A stretch of DNA of 64,000 nt, from NCBI RefSeq assembly GCF_023278565.1, contig NC_064680.1, positions 3,348,001 through 3,412,000 of the forward strand, in the 5' to 3' direction. Both the position numbers and the translations under genes were made by a program. Below, piece after piece: positions 20,781-33,798 of this stretch. This DNA comes from Colletotrichum lupini (lineage: Eukaryota > Ascomycota > Sordariomycetes > Glomerellales > Glomerellaceae). Below the pieces are notes generated by a model that ran no database searches, had not been told where the DNA came from, and saw only the letters and a list, made by a program, of their open reading frames with translations. Each line of letters begins with the position of its first letter. The stretch's first letter is position 1.

Positions 20781-23700
20781 GCGGTTGGTTCGTCTGCCTT
20801 TGATTCTAAGAAGAAGTATCAGATACGATGGGGAACGAGGTTGAGGTGGTTGAGGCCCCTTCTTATGAATGATTTGATGGATTGTTTTGTGGTTAAGGAA
20901 GGTGATGTGAGCTCCCGTCTGGGCTGTTCCAGTGTGACGTCAGAGGTGCAGGTGCGGGATGGAAAGCTCAGGGACCACCCCCCTGTCCTAGGTACCGGTA
21001 TCTGATCGGGCAGGCGGGGGTGTGAATCGCACCTATCAAAGCTTCCACCTTTCCACATTTTCGTCGTCAGATTTGACATCACACATCGCCGGCACCACGT
21101 CGTCTCAGACAGGGATGTGCGGCCGTCCGGGGCTGACGACATTGTTCTAGCTTGTTGGAGAACACATACCGAAGTTGAAGATCGGCTTTCTTGGAGCTAT
21201 GATTCCTGGTGACGGAGGCATCGGTTTATGGGATTCGTGTGATTGGGGAGGGTAGTTTTGAGTTCGGGATCAGCTAGGCAGGGCTTTTGGCGATGTGTTT
21301 TCCTGTGGCAGTGCTCTGGGATTCAAGGAGGGTGACATGAGTAGATGGGATATGATCTGGTGCTAACAGACGGGGCAGCCTCCCTCCATGCGCATGTGAA
21401 TTTGTTCTCTGCCGGGCTTTCTAGCTGATGTCATCCCCATCGCCCAATGATATTCCGAGAGAGCCATGCATCGATACTTGATTTGCATGATTGGTGGATG
21501 CGGAACAACATGGAGCTTTGGTCGCGATGTTGACCTCTTTCTTTACTTTGGCTTCATCAGAGACGACTTGCCTAGCACGCCTGGGCATCGGAGCGAAGGC
21601 TAGAAGGCCCTAGGCACGGATCAGGGACCAGCGGACTCGAGATATCTAGACGTGATGTCGATTCGCTGACAAGCTGCTTCTCTGATGGGTTCCCTAGCTA
21701 CTTCGCCTTCGGAATGAACATGCCAAAGTGAATGCCGAGCCTGGACGAGTCTTTCGATGCCACGGTGGAGTGACTCATATCGTCAACTCTTCATATGCCC
21801 AAACCCTTCCTAATGGGAAGACGTTTTCTTCAAGATTGCAATCCGCCGCTCGTCTTGAAGACCGTTTCGCACGTGGAAAGTTGATGGCCTCCACCAGGCT
21901 AACACGGGAACCCGTGGCGCCACGATCTGCCAGATCGACGCCGTTAAAGACAGGGCCAGCCGTGACACAGACTAGCTTTTGAGACCCGTTGCTTTCTCAG
22001 GCGCTAGCTGGACGCTCTGCAGCTGACGATGTCTCAGGCGCAGAGCCGCTAGCTCGCTTGCACACTAACGGCAGAGTAGCGAAGGCCTCAAGCCAAATTT
22101 GTTCTCCGTCTTTGACACCATTCTTGGGCGCTGAGTGGACAAAGCCGGAAAGTCTTGCTGAAACGCCAAGTTGCGTATCATGCGACTGCTGATGAAACTT
22201 ATGAGCAGAAATGTCTTGACCAAGTGGCATAGTACACGATTTCACAATGTGAAAGTGCGTCCATCAATGCAAAGAACTGTCTAATCTCCTCCAACATCGT
22301 GAAGTGTCTCGCATTGGATGAGGGCATATTGTTGATGGAAGCAATTGTACTATCTCAAGTATTCATCGGGGTCTCTAATAAGCTTTATCAGATGGGCAGA
22401 AGGACCGTCTCTTGCGGAATTTAATAATAGTTTAGAGGCGTCCTACCCAGCTTAGAGCGTCTTGTGTAGTATTCCGGGATGTATACTTGTTCCACGATGA
22501 AGACTAGTCAAGTCACGCTTCGTCGAGATTGGCAACAGCATATTCCGTACGAAGAGTTCCATCAACTTCTTTGTCGTCGATATTCGTGAATGCAACGTAA
22601 GCTGGCTTCTCGAAGACCAACGATGCCAATGCGAACTGAATCTTATGGTTCACTTTCACAGCATTTGGCAAAGGCTTCCCTGCAATGGTACACGTAGGAG
22701 GAAGGAAAGCTCAGCTCGTCATCCTCGCTGGCTAGTTTCACATGAAATGTTAAGAAAAAGTAGATTTGACGATGGCTTTAAATTATGTTGCCAACCGGAA
22801 CGGAAACCACTTGAATACAAAGCGTGTGAGCTGGTAGCTTCTAACGCATGCAGCACGCCTATATTGTCGCTTCTTGATGTTTATGACGATGACTCCTCCC
22901 TCTTGGAAATAACTCCAAAGAGAAGGAGAAGACTTGCTTATATATACCACCAGACGGGCCTTCGACGTAATCTGCACTCCGATATTGCCCGATCTTGCTT
23001 GTCCTATTTGCCCAAGTGAAATCCGACCTTAAGGTTACTATGACCAACAAAAGTCACTTCGATTGGCCAGGATATTAGTCTTGACGTGTAAGTATCCCAT
23101 TCTTCCTCCGCTTAAAAGCACCGCCTTCTGGACAAGCGCTCAACTCGACGTGATCAGCCCGTCACTGACCCAGTCGCTACTTCTGCATCTAAGAAGCGTC
23201 CGCTCCTGAGCCATCTACTTTATCAGGAAAAGTACCATTCAGGATATCTAACACGTACTGGCTTTGCCAGAGTGAATACAGCGTTGATAAACTCAAAGTC
23301 TGTACAGACCTCGGAAAGCCAGACATAAATTCCGGCAAAACAAGAAAAAAGAAAATGGGACGGAAGGAGGGGGAATATTGATCTTGTTATACACGCCCCT
23401 GTCCGGACTCGAACAGCGCGCCCCTCAATCAACCTCAACTTTGACTTCATTGGAACATTGGTTTGATCACTACACTAGGCACACAGCTTGACCTGACCCG
23501 TCGACCTAAACGGACGCCGCTGTGATGGTGACAGGAATGACGTTGGGATGATATATATACCCTTAGCCCCACATGATAAGGTAGGTTTGTCGTGTAAGGA
23601 AGAGAAAATGGAGGTGTAAACGATCTGAAGGGCTAGTAAGTCGTAAATTCTGCCTATTAAATGCCCAGCACATCGCTCCTTAGACCTCGAAGTCCACGCT

Positions 23701-25395
23701 TGGGCAATGTGGCGTCTAATCCACACTACAGCTCATCTTGATGCATAGCCAGCCGCATCGAGAACTTACGATACTGTCAAGATTGAGCATCTTGGAGGTC
23801 CTAAAGGCCTGGTCGGGCGCTGAAACAGATCTACAGCTTTTCTTCGAGATCCCATCTTCGTACAGGGACGTACTACCAGTCCAAATAATAGCAGAGTTCG
23901 CAGCGCCTGTAGGCTATGCTCTCGAGTTGTCTCCGAGGAGTTCGCTGATGGTGTCAGCATCATTAAGTCCCGATACATGAGTCAAGAAGAGATGATGCCG
24001 AGCATGGATATGAAGGATCGAGAAGGCGACGGCGATGCTGAACTGACTTGAAAGATGGCGGACGAGCACACAAGCTGCGAAGAAGCGTGATACTATAGTC
24101 TCTTCGAAAACACTGCCGCATGAGGATCACTCTAGATGATGAAAGCTCAACACTGAGTATTTATACATAGAAATCGCGTGGTGAGAGTGGATGGATAGAC
24201 CACCCCCCAACATTTGAAGGGGCGGGCCAATGATACAGGGGTTGAGTCGTCGAAGCTGAAGAGACCTTGGATACAGGGTAGCAAGCAGATCCAGATAGTG
24301 AAGTGTCAGTTGGGTTGAGTCCGATATCATCATTTCTGTCTTAGAGCTGAAAACTCATGATAGCGTGAGAGAGATGTTCGTTGTTTCTTGTGAATGGATG
24401 TGCATACGAAGCGTTTCTTAAGACACTAGAGGGAGTCAGATGAACCAAGCTCCACTCGGATGAAAGAAAACCATGCAGGAACCAGAAATTTTGCTAATCT
24501 GGACGCTGTTTCTCCGACACACTTTCGTAGTTCCCACCTCAACTGTAGCCATTATCGTAGAGGACCAGAACTCACAGCTAGGAGTTTTCCAACATTTTCG
24601 TGCCAGCGGTTGAAGAGAGACAACTTTCCATCTTGAAGTGATGTCTTTGTTGAGATCCCATCGAGTGTACTGCTGAGTAAAGCAGAGTTGGCTTGAATGA
24701 TGGCCGGTGACTTAACATAGGCCAACCGCTGGCAGTACCAATTCAACCTCCTTCTCAACGCTGTTCTCATCTGGCGTGTTAGCTATACCAACAAGGTCGT
24801 TTCCACTGGTTAGTTTGCACTGCCCCTAGTGTCTAAAAGCGAGAAGCAAATACCATCTTTAACTTCAATAGAAAAAGCCTGATTCTGATGAGGGGTTAAA
24901 ATCGGGTACACGCTAGAGGACCACGTAACGCCTCTCAAAGCTAAGGCATAACCCGTGTGGGATGTAAGCGAACCCGGGTATCAGACACGTCCGTCAAGGT
25001 CCGTCGTAGCTGCACGTAAAGCTGGGTACGAGCTTTCGGAGCATTGGTACCGAGCTGGCAAAAGCTTGGGTAGCTACGGGGAATGGACAATCTAATTGCG
25101 GCTCGCGCTCATCATGCATTGGGTACCCGCGAGGACCGTAAAGAAAAGAAATGCCGTCATAGGCTGGTGTGCTTAAAGCAATTGAGTTGGTGGTCTGAAA
25201 CGGAGGCATCGAGATGGTCGAGCTTGGGGCGTAGAGCGGCGGCCCCATCTTCCCATGGTAAAGTCTTGGTCATGCATTGAGGTACTCATCCACATTAGCA
25301 TAAATCGATTGCAATTCTTCTCCTTCTCTCTACGTGAGAATCTCTTTTTCTTTCTTTCTTCAAGACTCTTCAAACTCTCTCCCCCAGTCATCATC
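20781..25395. other. Gene-poor stretch of 4.6 kb
   Basis: No gene is supported. The longest open frames (80-125 codons, for example 22645-23019 on plus) show no recognisable motif. The minus-strand stretch 22245-21768 is open apart from one TGA and could be a decayed gene. A tRNA-like patch with an imperfect A box and B box lies on the minus strand around 23400-23470. The last 100 bases are a CT-rich leader of the ELO gene. Confidence 0.5.
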
Positions 25396-26547
25396 ATGTT
25401 TCCCGATAATCTCACCTCCAGCGGCAACATCTCCGGGTTTATGGTGGTGAAAGATGCATCCGCAGCGCTTCTCTCGCCATGGACGACATTCGACAAGGTC
25501 TACAAGTCGGTCATGGGCTACCCTGCCAGCGATTTCGAATTCGTTTACGGACAGACACCGCTCTCGACTTTCACTGAAGCCATGACTCTGGTGGTGCTGT
25601 ATCTCGTAGTCGTTTTTGGCGGCCGGGAGGTGATGCGCAACCGCAAACCGCTGGAGCTGGACACGCTCTTCAAAACCCACAACTTTTTCCTGTCTCTCCT
25701 CAGCGGAGCTCTACTGGTTCTTTTCGTCGAACAGATCGCACCAAACCTGTGGCAGAAGGGCATCTACGAATGCATCTGCGGACCCACAGGCTGGACACAA
25801 CAATTGGTCGTTCTCTACTACGTGAGTAGTATTTCAAACCACCTCTAACCAAGAACATAAGCTAATTCTTCCTGGCAGATCAACTACCTCACAAAGTACT
25901 ACGAGCTCATCGATACCGTCTTCTTAATGCTCAAGAAGAAACCCCTTACCTTCCTCCACTGCTACCACCACCCGGCCACCGCCCTCCTCTGCTTCAGCCA
26001 GTTGATCGGAGGCACCCCGCTATCCTGGGTGCCCATCACGCTCAACCTGACGGTGCACGTTGTCATGTATTGGTATTACTTCCAGACCGCGCGGGGCGTC
26101 AAGGTGTGGTGGAAGCAGTGGATCACCGTCTTACAGATTACCCAGTTCGTGCTGGACCTTGGTGAGTCAAACCGGTTTCCCCCAGCTCACTCGACATGCC
26201 ATTGACGCAAATAATGATCATACCGATGCTAATCTGCGCCGACAGGTTTCGTCTATTTTGGCTTCTACGACGTTTTCGCAGACACGTACTTCAAGGAGAT
26301 TCTCCCCCACGTCGGCCGGTGCGGCGGCGAGTTCTACTCAGCCGTGACCGGCGGCGCCATCCTGACGTCGTACCTGATTCTCTTCATCATGTTCTACATT
26401 TCAACTTACAAGAAGGGCGGTCGCAGCAAGGCGGCCGCATCTGCGTCGAAAAAGTCCAACCCGACCGCCATCCTCAACGAAAAGCAGACTTTGGCGGCGG
26501 CAGTGACCTTGGGAGGTAAAAACGCCACGGTTGAGCTCGAGACCTGA
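25396..26547 (+). CDS. elo: Very-long-chain fatty acid elongase (ELO family)
   Basis: Three exons: 25396-25821, 25879-26161 and 26246-26547 (336 residues), the usual size of fungal ELO condensing enzymes. The family hallmark HxxHH is present as LHCYHH around residue 170, next to [18 protein letters not shown] before it and YWYYFQT after it. About seven hydrophobic membrane segments are visible, starting with [15 protein letters not shown]. The Lys-rich C-terminus ([19 protein letters not shown]) is cytosolic and could retain the protein in the ER. The enzyme condenses malonyl-CoA with long-chain acyl-CoA in the ER, feeding sphingolipid and VLCFA synthesis. The start ATG follows a long CT-rich leader. 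Which of the yeast ELO paralogues it matches cannot be settled by eye. Confidence 0.92.
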
Positions 26548-28900
26548 TAAAGTTTCACAACTCAGCTTAACTTCTTTTTGCGTTTTTATTTTGGACAAAG
26601 CATGAACCCATAGAATACCATAGACACGAAAGCATTGTTGGTCGGGTGGTCCTTGAATTGGGCCCGGTGCTCGGGCCAGAGTCTTCAAGGCGTGAGGGGG
26701 AGACGAGAGGAGACGAGATACCTCGTTGGTGCTATTGGTGGCGGTGACGGTGATGTTGGTCGGCTTGAGTATTGGTTGAGGTTCGAAAGCAGGGCGGGAG
26801 TTTACTCCGGATTGTGGAACAAATGACATGAGTTTATTGCAAGAGTGTGCCCATGTCTGACTGTATGCAAAAGTGAAATGCCATGTCTGATGGTGAAAGA
26901 TGGTGGGATGGGGTGAGATGGGGAGGAAACATCTGAAGTTGTGCGGCCTGCGGTCTGCCAGAGTGAGGCGGGTCGATGGATTTAGAATTACGGGCCTTCA
27001 AGGTGTGTGGTCGGATCGTCTGGGGAATCCTGGTCCGCAGATCGCGCTAGTACGAATACGACCAAAATCCAACATGCTGACTCTCGAGGCCATTCTTCCT
27101 TTCCTCTCACTCAACAATCGTTCTCGAGCACTTGAGTTGCTAGATTTCTGTCCATCAGTTTGGCTTATGCGTGGCACTGAGAATGAATGGAAAATGTGTT
27201 ACCGGCATGATCAATTGCCTCGTGCCTTCGGGACTATTGACATACTGCCATGATGCCACAGCCATGAAAGTGGTGGGCGCCTTAGTCCGGAGTGAGATCA
27301 TTGACGGACATCACATGCAATTAAAGCTGGAGGTATCTTCAGTCTTGCTAAGCATATGTTGTATTTGCGATGAGTTCAACCCATGAAGCTCTTGGCCTAA
27401 GTGCCGATAGCAGGACGCCTTGCTCCAGGTGGGCAGCATCAAAGTGGCGGAGCGCGGGCAAGCCTCTCCTTGTTTCAACTCTGAACTTCTTTCAACCTCC
27501 CACACCAAGATCGTGACCAATAATCCAGTAAACTGGCAGAAACAAGCAGGTGCCATGGCTTATGAGACATGGGCAATCGTGATAATACCAGCCACTAGTA
27601 AATGGACGGCGTAGCAGAATCCCTTAGCTACCTGACTAGAGCAAGGTAAATGTCGACGATGAAGAAACAATAGAGTGATACGAGAAAATGAGTTTAGAAA
27701 AAAAGAGATGCCTGTATGGGGACTCGGAGGCAAAAGTTACAGAAAACGGTAGCGCTGCACTTCAGGATTAGGGGTATAACCATCTTAAGCTTCTGAGCAG
27801 AAGTCCTTTTTGTTTCTGTAACTGACGAGAAGCTGGTTGATTGTTCCCTATAACCCACAAGGAACATGTCTGATATCTCGTTTAAACACCCACTGTCCTC
27901 GACTCTGATTCATCACCAAGACCGCATCGAAGTCTAACCCCACTGCTGACCCAAAACGACAAACGGATACACAAGACTCCCATGATTCATCCCGTGGACG
28001 AAAAGCACTGCAACTGCACGGATAGGCCAAGCAAGCGATGAATTTGCAGAGTCCTATCTCTCTCCGATAATGACGAGGCCACCAACTGCCATCTCTGGAC
28101 TCCATGTTTCAAGTTCCCATCCCAGTTCATTGTCTTCGGTCCCGACAAACAAAGACATCGGCCCCGGTATTCCGTCTAGTTTGGAATTCCACGGCGACGG
28201 CGCCGCGAATGGCACCCTCTTCCGCCACACTTCCCCTCACCATGTGCTAGCGCCCCTTCGGCTGCTGCTTTGTGCTTTGTTCGATCCTCAACAACAGCTC
28301 ACCAGCCCCATGGTTCTATCGGGGGATCCCCGCGGTTCATAAAAAGATGATGGCTGTCAGAAATGGTGTGCTAGTAATGGCACTGAAACTTGGCCGATCT
28401 AGTCCTTGATCTGGCAAGCGGTGCCAGTCTTGCCCGTGAGCCACATGGCATGCTGCCTCCTGTCTCACAACCGATACTCTCTACAGACCCATACCTACCG
28501 ACATCGGGCAGTCTTGCTTGCTAGTTCAGCCCATCACTTTGGGGTCTGACATTCAGCGACTCCGTAGAACGCCTCGGTAGTAAGTACGTTCAACGCGAGG
28601 CTATTCCTAAATCGAGCTAATGAAAATTCGCGCGCAGCTGAGGATGTTCTACCAGTGTTTTCGGGCGCCGCCGATGATCTAGACAGTCAATCAACTGCAG
28701 GGTACGAACTAGTGATGAAGCTAAATCGAAATGTGAGTGGTTTCTGGCCCCTCCTCTTAAGCAGAAGGCGGTAGCTTTAAGATATGTGGTCGACCTGCGA
28801 TGCCCAACAGCACCTCTTTTCTGAACTCGGAACCTACCCAAACATCAAGTACACAGATCATTGTGCCGTCCGATACACTAGCTTCCAAAGCTCTTCCAGG
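26548..28900. other. Intergenic, no gene seen
   Basis: About 2.35 kb between the ELO and MFS genes. Only short frames without motifs are present. No repeats or RNA genes were recognised. Confidence 0.5.
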
Positions 28901-31580
28901 ATGCGAGATGACAAGAAGATGGAAAACGATGCCGAAAAGCGAGAGCCCGTAGCTGGAAGCGGTGCACCCAAGACAAAAAGGCCCTCACTCGGATCTAGGC
29001 CATCCTCAGAGTTCCTCGGCGAGGAGCGCTCGCGAATCTCAGTCATACACTCCCACGCCACTCCACTACCTGGCCTCGCCGACAATCTACGTTCATCCTA
29101 CTCAGAGGAGAATGACAACGATGGGGAGGACATTCTGCCACAATCCGTGACGGAAGAATGGGAAGAAAGGGCTCGCCTATCACAGGACCATCCCTCTGCC
29201 ACTGGAACCGTGGCGAAGAGGGCGACGGATGTGACAGACGAAGAGACACGCAAGAGGAACAGCGAACTCTCGATGGCATATCAGAGCCTCTACAATGAAA
29301 ACCAATGCCGCCGCCACGATTCCATCAGATCCTCAGTTACCCTAACCGACGGGCCACGACCGCCACCGATCCCGCGACGGACATCATCTCTACGACAACC
29401 TGGCGCCGTACGCATGATCCCTAGCGAAGACTCGATCTCGCCCACGCAAATCCAAAGCGCGTCCCCCTTCGCCATAAAGAGAGTTCCGTCACACACCGTC
29501 TCAGACTCACGTATGCTCTCTAGAACAGACGACGTAGAACGAAACGCCTCCTCATCACCGCAATCCGAGTCCGTGTCAATCATCTCGTCCATCTTCGCCC
29601 CGCAGCTTCGGCACCTCGCGAGCCATCCATCTCTCCACGGGTCTACATCAAGTAGTGAGCCGCGGGGGATTGGGCAGCAGGGTCTCACGCCTGTCACGGA
29701 ACAGAGACATCCTGGCAAGACTGATGCTCGGATTAGCCGTTTCACAAGACAATTTGAGCCGGGTATTGACGATGTTGATGGCGGGGACTACCAGCGCCAA
29801 GTGACGTATCTCGATATGGCGAGGGCGGAGAAGCATGGCGCCGTGATGTCGCCGTCTTTGAGCGACCAGGTTGAAGGGGAGCAATGGGTAGAAGGATGGC
29901 GGCTTGCGGTTCTGGTAGTTGGGATTTGTCTCGCGGTGTTGTCCATCTCGGCAGATCGAACTCTTCTCACAACCGTAAGTGGCCATTTCGTTTGACGAAC
30001 CTCCCAAACTGACAGTACCAGGCCATACCGCAGATCACATCAGATTTTCAATCCACCGCAGACATCGGCTGGTACGGCTCAGCTCAGCTCCTCACGATCT
30101 GTGCCTTCCAGCCTGTATTTGGCAGAGTCTTTTCGCTTTTCTCCGTGAAATGGGCATACGTCCTAGCCATAGTCATGTTCCTTGCTGGATCGCTCATCTG
30201 TGGCCTCGCCCCCGACTCTCTTGCGCTCATCGTTGGCCGTGCCGTGGCTGGCTTTGGAAGCGCTGGGGTCCTCACTGGGAGTTTTGTTATTATCGCAACG
30301 GCGGTCCCCGTGAGAGTGCGGCCGGTTTGTACGGCCATCGTCGGATTGATGTAAGAAACCTCCATCCAAAGAGAGGGAGGTTCAAGACGTATTGACGCTT
30401 ATGCAACGACAGCTTCGGCCTCGGCGCCACGGTCGGTCCTCTGCTCGGAGGTACCTTCACAGACCTTGTCGTGAGTGATCCCGCAGTTCCGAATGTCCGC
30501 AAAAGAAAAAGGAAAAAAAAAAAAAAAAGAGAAAGTGACTGACCCCCTTCCCAGACGTGGCGATGGTGTTTCTTCATCAACCTCCCCATCGCAGGCTTCA
30601 CCCTCATCGTCTTTCTCTTTTTCTTCCACCCTCGGCAGGAACCGCAACACCAAAAAACCTTCCTCAACAAAATTCTTGACCTAGACCTGATAGGCAACGT
30701 ACTCCTCCTCGGAGCCTGCGTAATGCTCTTCCTAGCCCTCCAGTACATCACCCAAGGCGAAGCCTCGTCAAGCACAAAAATCATCGGCCTCCTCTCAGGC
30801 ACCGGCGCAACGGCCATCGTCTTCGCGGCATGGCAGTGGTGGAAACAGGACGGCGCGCTCTTCCCACCAGCCATCATCACCCAACGAACCGTAGCCGCCT
30901 CCTGCGTCGGGGCCTTCGCCACGTACGGGGCTCTCCTCATCCACCTCTACTTCCTCCCAATCTGGTTCCAAGCGGTCCGCGGCGAGAGCGCCGTATCCTC
31001 CGGCGTGGACATGCTCCCCTACGTCGCGGCGATAGCCCTCTTCTCCCTCCTGGCAGGCATCTTCGTCTCCGTCGTGGGTCACCCCCCAGCCCCGGCCATA
31101 ATCGGAGGCATGATCGCGACAGCCGGGTGCGGCAAGCTCCTTGCGCTCTCGTCCGACACGCCGACGCCGCACTGGATCGGCTTCGAGATCCTCGTCGCGG
31201 CGGGTTTCGGGATGGCTATACAGCAAGGGTTCACTGCCGTGCAGGCCGTCCTGCCGCCGGACGAGGTACCCGTCGGGACGGCGGCGGTCGTGGCGTCGCA
31301 GGCGCTGGGCGGAGCCTTTTTTGTATCTATCGGGAATGCGCTGTTTCAGAATCACTTGCTGCGGGCTTCGGCTCCCGGGGTAGATATCCCGGCAGTGATC
31401 GGGGCCGGGGTGACGGCGTTCCGCACGGTTGTGCCGGCTGAGGCGCTCCCGATGATGGTTTCTGTGTATAATGATGCTCTCCGCGTGGTATTTACTGCTG
31501 CGATTCCATTGGCTGCCATTTCGGCCATTGCGGCTTGTTTTATGGAATGGAAATCTGTAAACAGAGCGAGGGCTGTATGA
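28901..31580 (+). CDS. MFS multidrug-type transporter with long N-terminal tail
   Basis: Four exons: 28901-29974, 30022-30350, 30413-30470 and 30555-31580 (828 residues). An in-frame ATG at 28784 would add 39 residues; the later one (ATGCGAGATG) opens the charged region and is preferred. The first 340 residues are hydrophilic, Ser/Arg/Pro-rich and without membrane segments (for example PRPPPIPRRTSSLRQPG). The 14-TM DHA2-type core follows: WRLAVLVVGICLAVLSISAD, then motif-C-like GFGSAGVLTGSFVIIATAVP, GLGATVGPLLGG and WRWCFFINLP. DHA2 transporters export toxins and drugs by proton antiport at the plasma membrane. The tail is two to three times longer than usual and may be a regulatory, phosphorylatable region. 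Intron 3 contains an uninterrupted A-run of about 17. Confidence 0.9.
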
Positions 31581-31926
31581 TAGTCCGGGCGACGAGACGG
31601 AGGAGGGGTTGATTATAATGAGCACGTCACTTAGCGTAGCGAGATGGTTGACTATGATTTGCAACAAGCTTATCTCTATGCTTTTTTTTTTTTCTTTTTC
31701 CTTTTTGAGCTATTCCCAATTTGCGTTTCGTAAAAGACGACCCCTGTGAAAGCCGTCTCTTTCTGATGAGGGGATCGATGACGATCGCAGCCATTCCGGC
31801 AAGGGCCGCAAGGCAACAGAATTAACCCTTGATATCCGTGGAGCTGGTGGAGAGGGACCTGCAGGTGTTTGCAGCAGACCTTTCACATAGCGCTCCTCTA
31901 CGAAACAGTTTGGGCAGTCCTTATAC
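31581..31926. other. 3' flank of the MFS gene
   Basis: About 350 bp of unique flank, with a T-run near 31681-31695 that may lie in the 3' UTR. No gene seen. Confidence 0.45.
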
Positions 31927-31928
31927 TA

Positions 31929-31956
31929 AGTCGACCCACCCCCTTTTGGCCACCCC
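31929..31956 (+). repeat. Left terminal inverted repeat, Fot1-type element
   Basis: 28 bp, identical to the reverse complement of 33771-33798. It is GC-rich and carries unmutated CA dinucleotides, in contrast with the interior. Confidence 0.95.
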
Positions 31957-32649
31957 CCCCTTTTGGCCACCCCATCAAAACATGGTATCAAAACATCGCT
32001 ACTAACTATACTTAATTAATTAACTATCTTCTACTACTATAATAATATAGTTATTATTCTCCCTAGGTAATTCGACCCCTACGAGTCGACTAGGACTAAC
32101 TAGACGGTCGCTAGAGTCCTCCTAAGCTCTCTATATATCCTAAATATTTGTAAACCTAGTATTTAGGTCTATTAGTATACTCTTCTTTTTCTACGGCCTT
32201 AATCGGTTAACTTTAGCTTTTAAAACTCGAATATAGTACTAAGATACTACTAAATAGTAGGCCTACTTACTAAATACCTTTTTTACTTTTCTAAATAGTA
32301 GTCGTTAAGTATTATAGTCTAGACTAAGCTTTATAAATAACTTTAACTAATCGCAGAGCTTACTAGCCTTTTTAAGTATTAACTAGTTAATAATAGACGC
32401 TATTAATACCTAGTTAATAACTTTTCTAATATTACTAATTACTTACCTAATATCTACGGTCTTTTTAGTTAGTATAACTAGGTTAGGTAGGACTATTAGA
32501 TTAGTAAGTAGTCTAGCTATATTAGGGGGATATAGTCCAGTTACTTTCTACCTACTTTATATATTTAACGACGTTAGACTAGCTAAACGAGCTTTTTAAT
32601 AGTAACTTAAGAAGTACCGCTTTTTAATAATAGTAGAATTATTTATTAT

Positions 32650-32832
32650 GTCCTCCTTACTAAGCTCCTTCTTATACTTAGACTTAATAGGTCTAAAAAT
32701 AGCTATATCTAACGGCTAGAGGATATAAGAAGTATATAGTAATAAGAATAGTAAGTAAACGTTATTTCTATAGTATTCTTATATAAATTCTATCGTTATA
32801 TAACTCCTATAGCTATTTAGAACTAATAGTCG
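32650..32832 (-). pseudogene. Transposase remnant (DDE domain core), Fot1/pogo family
   Basis: Reading the minus strand from 32832, one frame gives RLLVLNSYRSYITIEFI, stop, EYYRNNVYLLFLLLYTSYIL, stop, then PLDIAIFRPIKSKYKK. Allowing for C-to-T and G-to-A changes this is the family block with the second catalytic Asp (LxxLDGHGSH-type), followed by the LLFLPPH and LQPLD motifs. The catalytic Asp now reads Asn, the two His/Gly positions are changed, and two stops lie where Trp and Gln codons would be. The rest of the gene is too mutated to trace by eye. Confidence 0.85.
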
Positions 32833-33770
32833 AGGCTTATTAAGTATACTAAGCCCCCTAAGGGGGGGGGTCTTAGTCTATAATAAGAACACTATTTTTA
32901 ACTACTTAAGGGCAGTCTTATTAGTCGTCTAGCTATTATTTATTATTATAAACTCCTAACTAGTATAAGGGTTAAGTTTAAGTAAAAACTACTATTACTA
33001 TACCGACTTTCCCTTATATATAACTAGTAGTTTAATAGCTCGACTATTAATAAAGATATACTCGATTATAAATACCTAAGTACGCGAACTAAGCTCTTTT
33101 TTTTATATTACTATAGTCTCTACTTTACCTAAAACTAGGCTATTAAATCCCTTACCCTCTAAAATACTAGTTTTATTTATATTATACCTATTAGCCTATT
33201 TAATATCGCTAATCTCTAGTATATTAAGTAATCTAAACTATAACTTAATTATATTAGTAATAGCCCTATTTAGACGCCTCGAATTAATAGTACAACTTCT
33301 CTAAACCTTAATTAATAAGTTCCTCCTTAAAAAAGCGTCTATTTATTTCTTTTTAAAAGGATTTATATCCCCCTAGGATCTTAGAACTCGCTTAGCGAAT
33401 TTTATAAGCTATTTATAGGTTAGTATAATACTTAGATTATACTAAATACGAACTTATTAAGCTAGCTAGTTTTCTTATTATAAAAGAAACCTCTAGAGGT
33501 CTGCGAATACTATTACCCTCGTTTAGTAGCCTCTCCTATAGTTATAAAGAGTTAACCTTAGAACTCTAAACTTAATCGAGGCCTAATTAACTAAGAGACC
33601 TCTTTTAATAGCCTTAAGAGCCCGAATAACTTTATTTTTAGTATATGAGACTATTATATATTAATAAATAAGTATATAAAAAAGAATTATATTTAGACAA
33701 TTTTTGTAATTATTATAGTAGTTTGAAAATCGTGGGTAGGGTTTTAATGCGGTGGCTGGGATGGAGAAAT

Positions 33771-33798
33771 GGGGTGGCCAAAAGGGGGTGGGTCGACT
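33771..33798 (-). repeat. Right terminal inverted repeat, Fot1-type element
   Basis: 28 bp, perfect inverse of the left end; followed by the TA target duplication at 33799-33800. Confidence 0.95.

Larger units (their letters stand above)
31929..33798 (-). mobile_element. RIP-damaged Fot1/pogo-type DNA transposon
   Basis: A 1,870-bp element bounded by a perfect 28-bp terminal inverted repeat beginning AGTCGACCCACCCCCTTTTG, flanked on both sides by TA (31927-31928 and 33799-33800), the target duplication of Tc1/mariner-type elements. Size fits Fot1. The interior is very AT-rich and has almost no CA or TG dinucleotides (about ten in 1.6 kb by eye) although CG dinucleotides persist, the mark of RIP acting on CpA. 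The minus strand carries a recognisable DDE transposase remnant (separate entry). The left end has a second partial copy of the inner repeat (CTTTTGGCCACCCC at 31960-31973). The element is dead as an autonomous unit, but its ends look usable. Confidence 0.9.

Noticed and set aside
22645..23019. 124-codon open frame on plus
   Set aside because: No recognisable motif and overlapping minus-strand frames; no support beyond length.
23395..23475. tRNA-like sequence on the minus strand (A-box-like TAGTGTAGTGA, B-box-like TGTTCGAGTCC)
   Set aside because: The acceptor and T stems do not pair and the box spacing is too long, so no cloverleaf forms. At most a tRNA-derived remnant.
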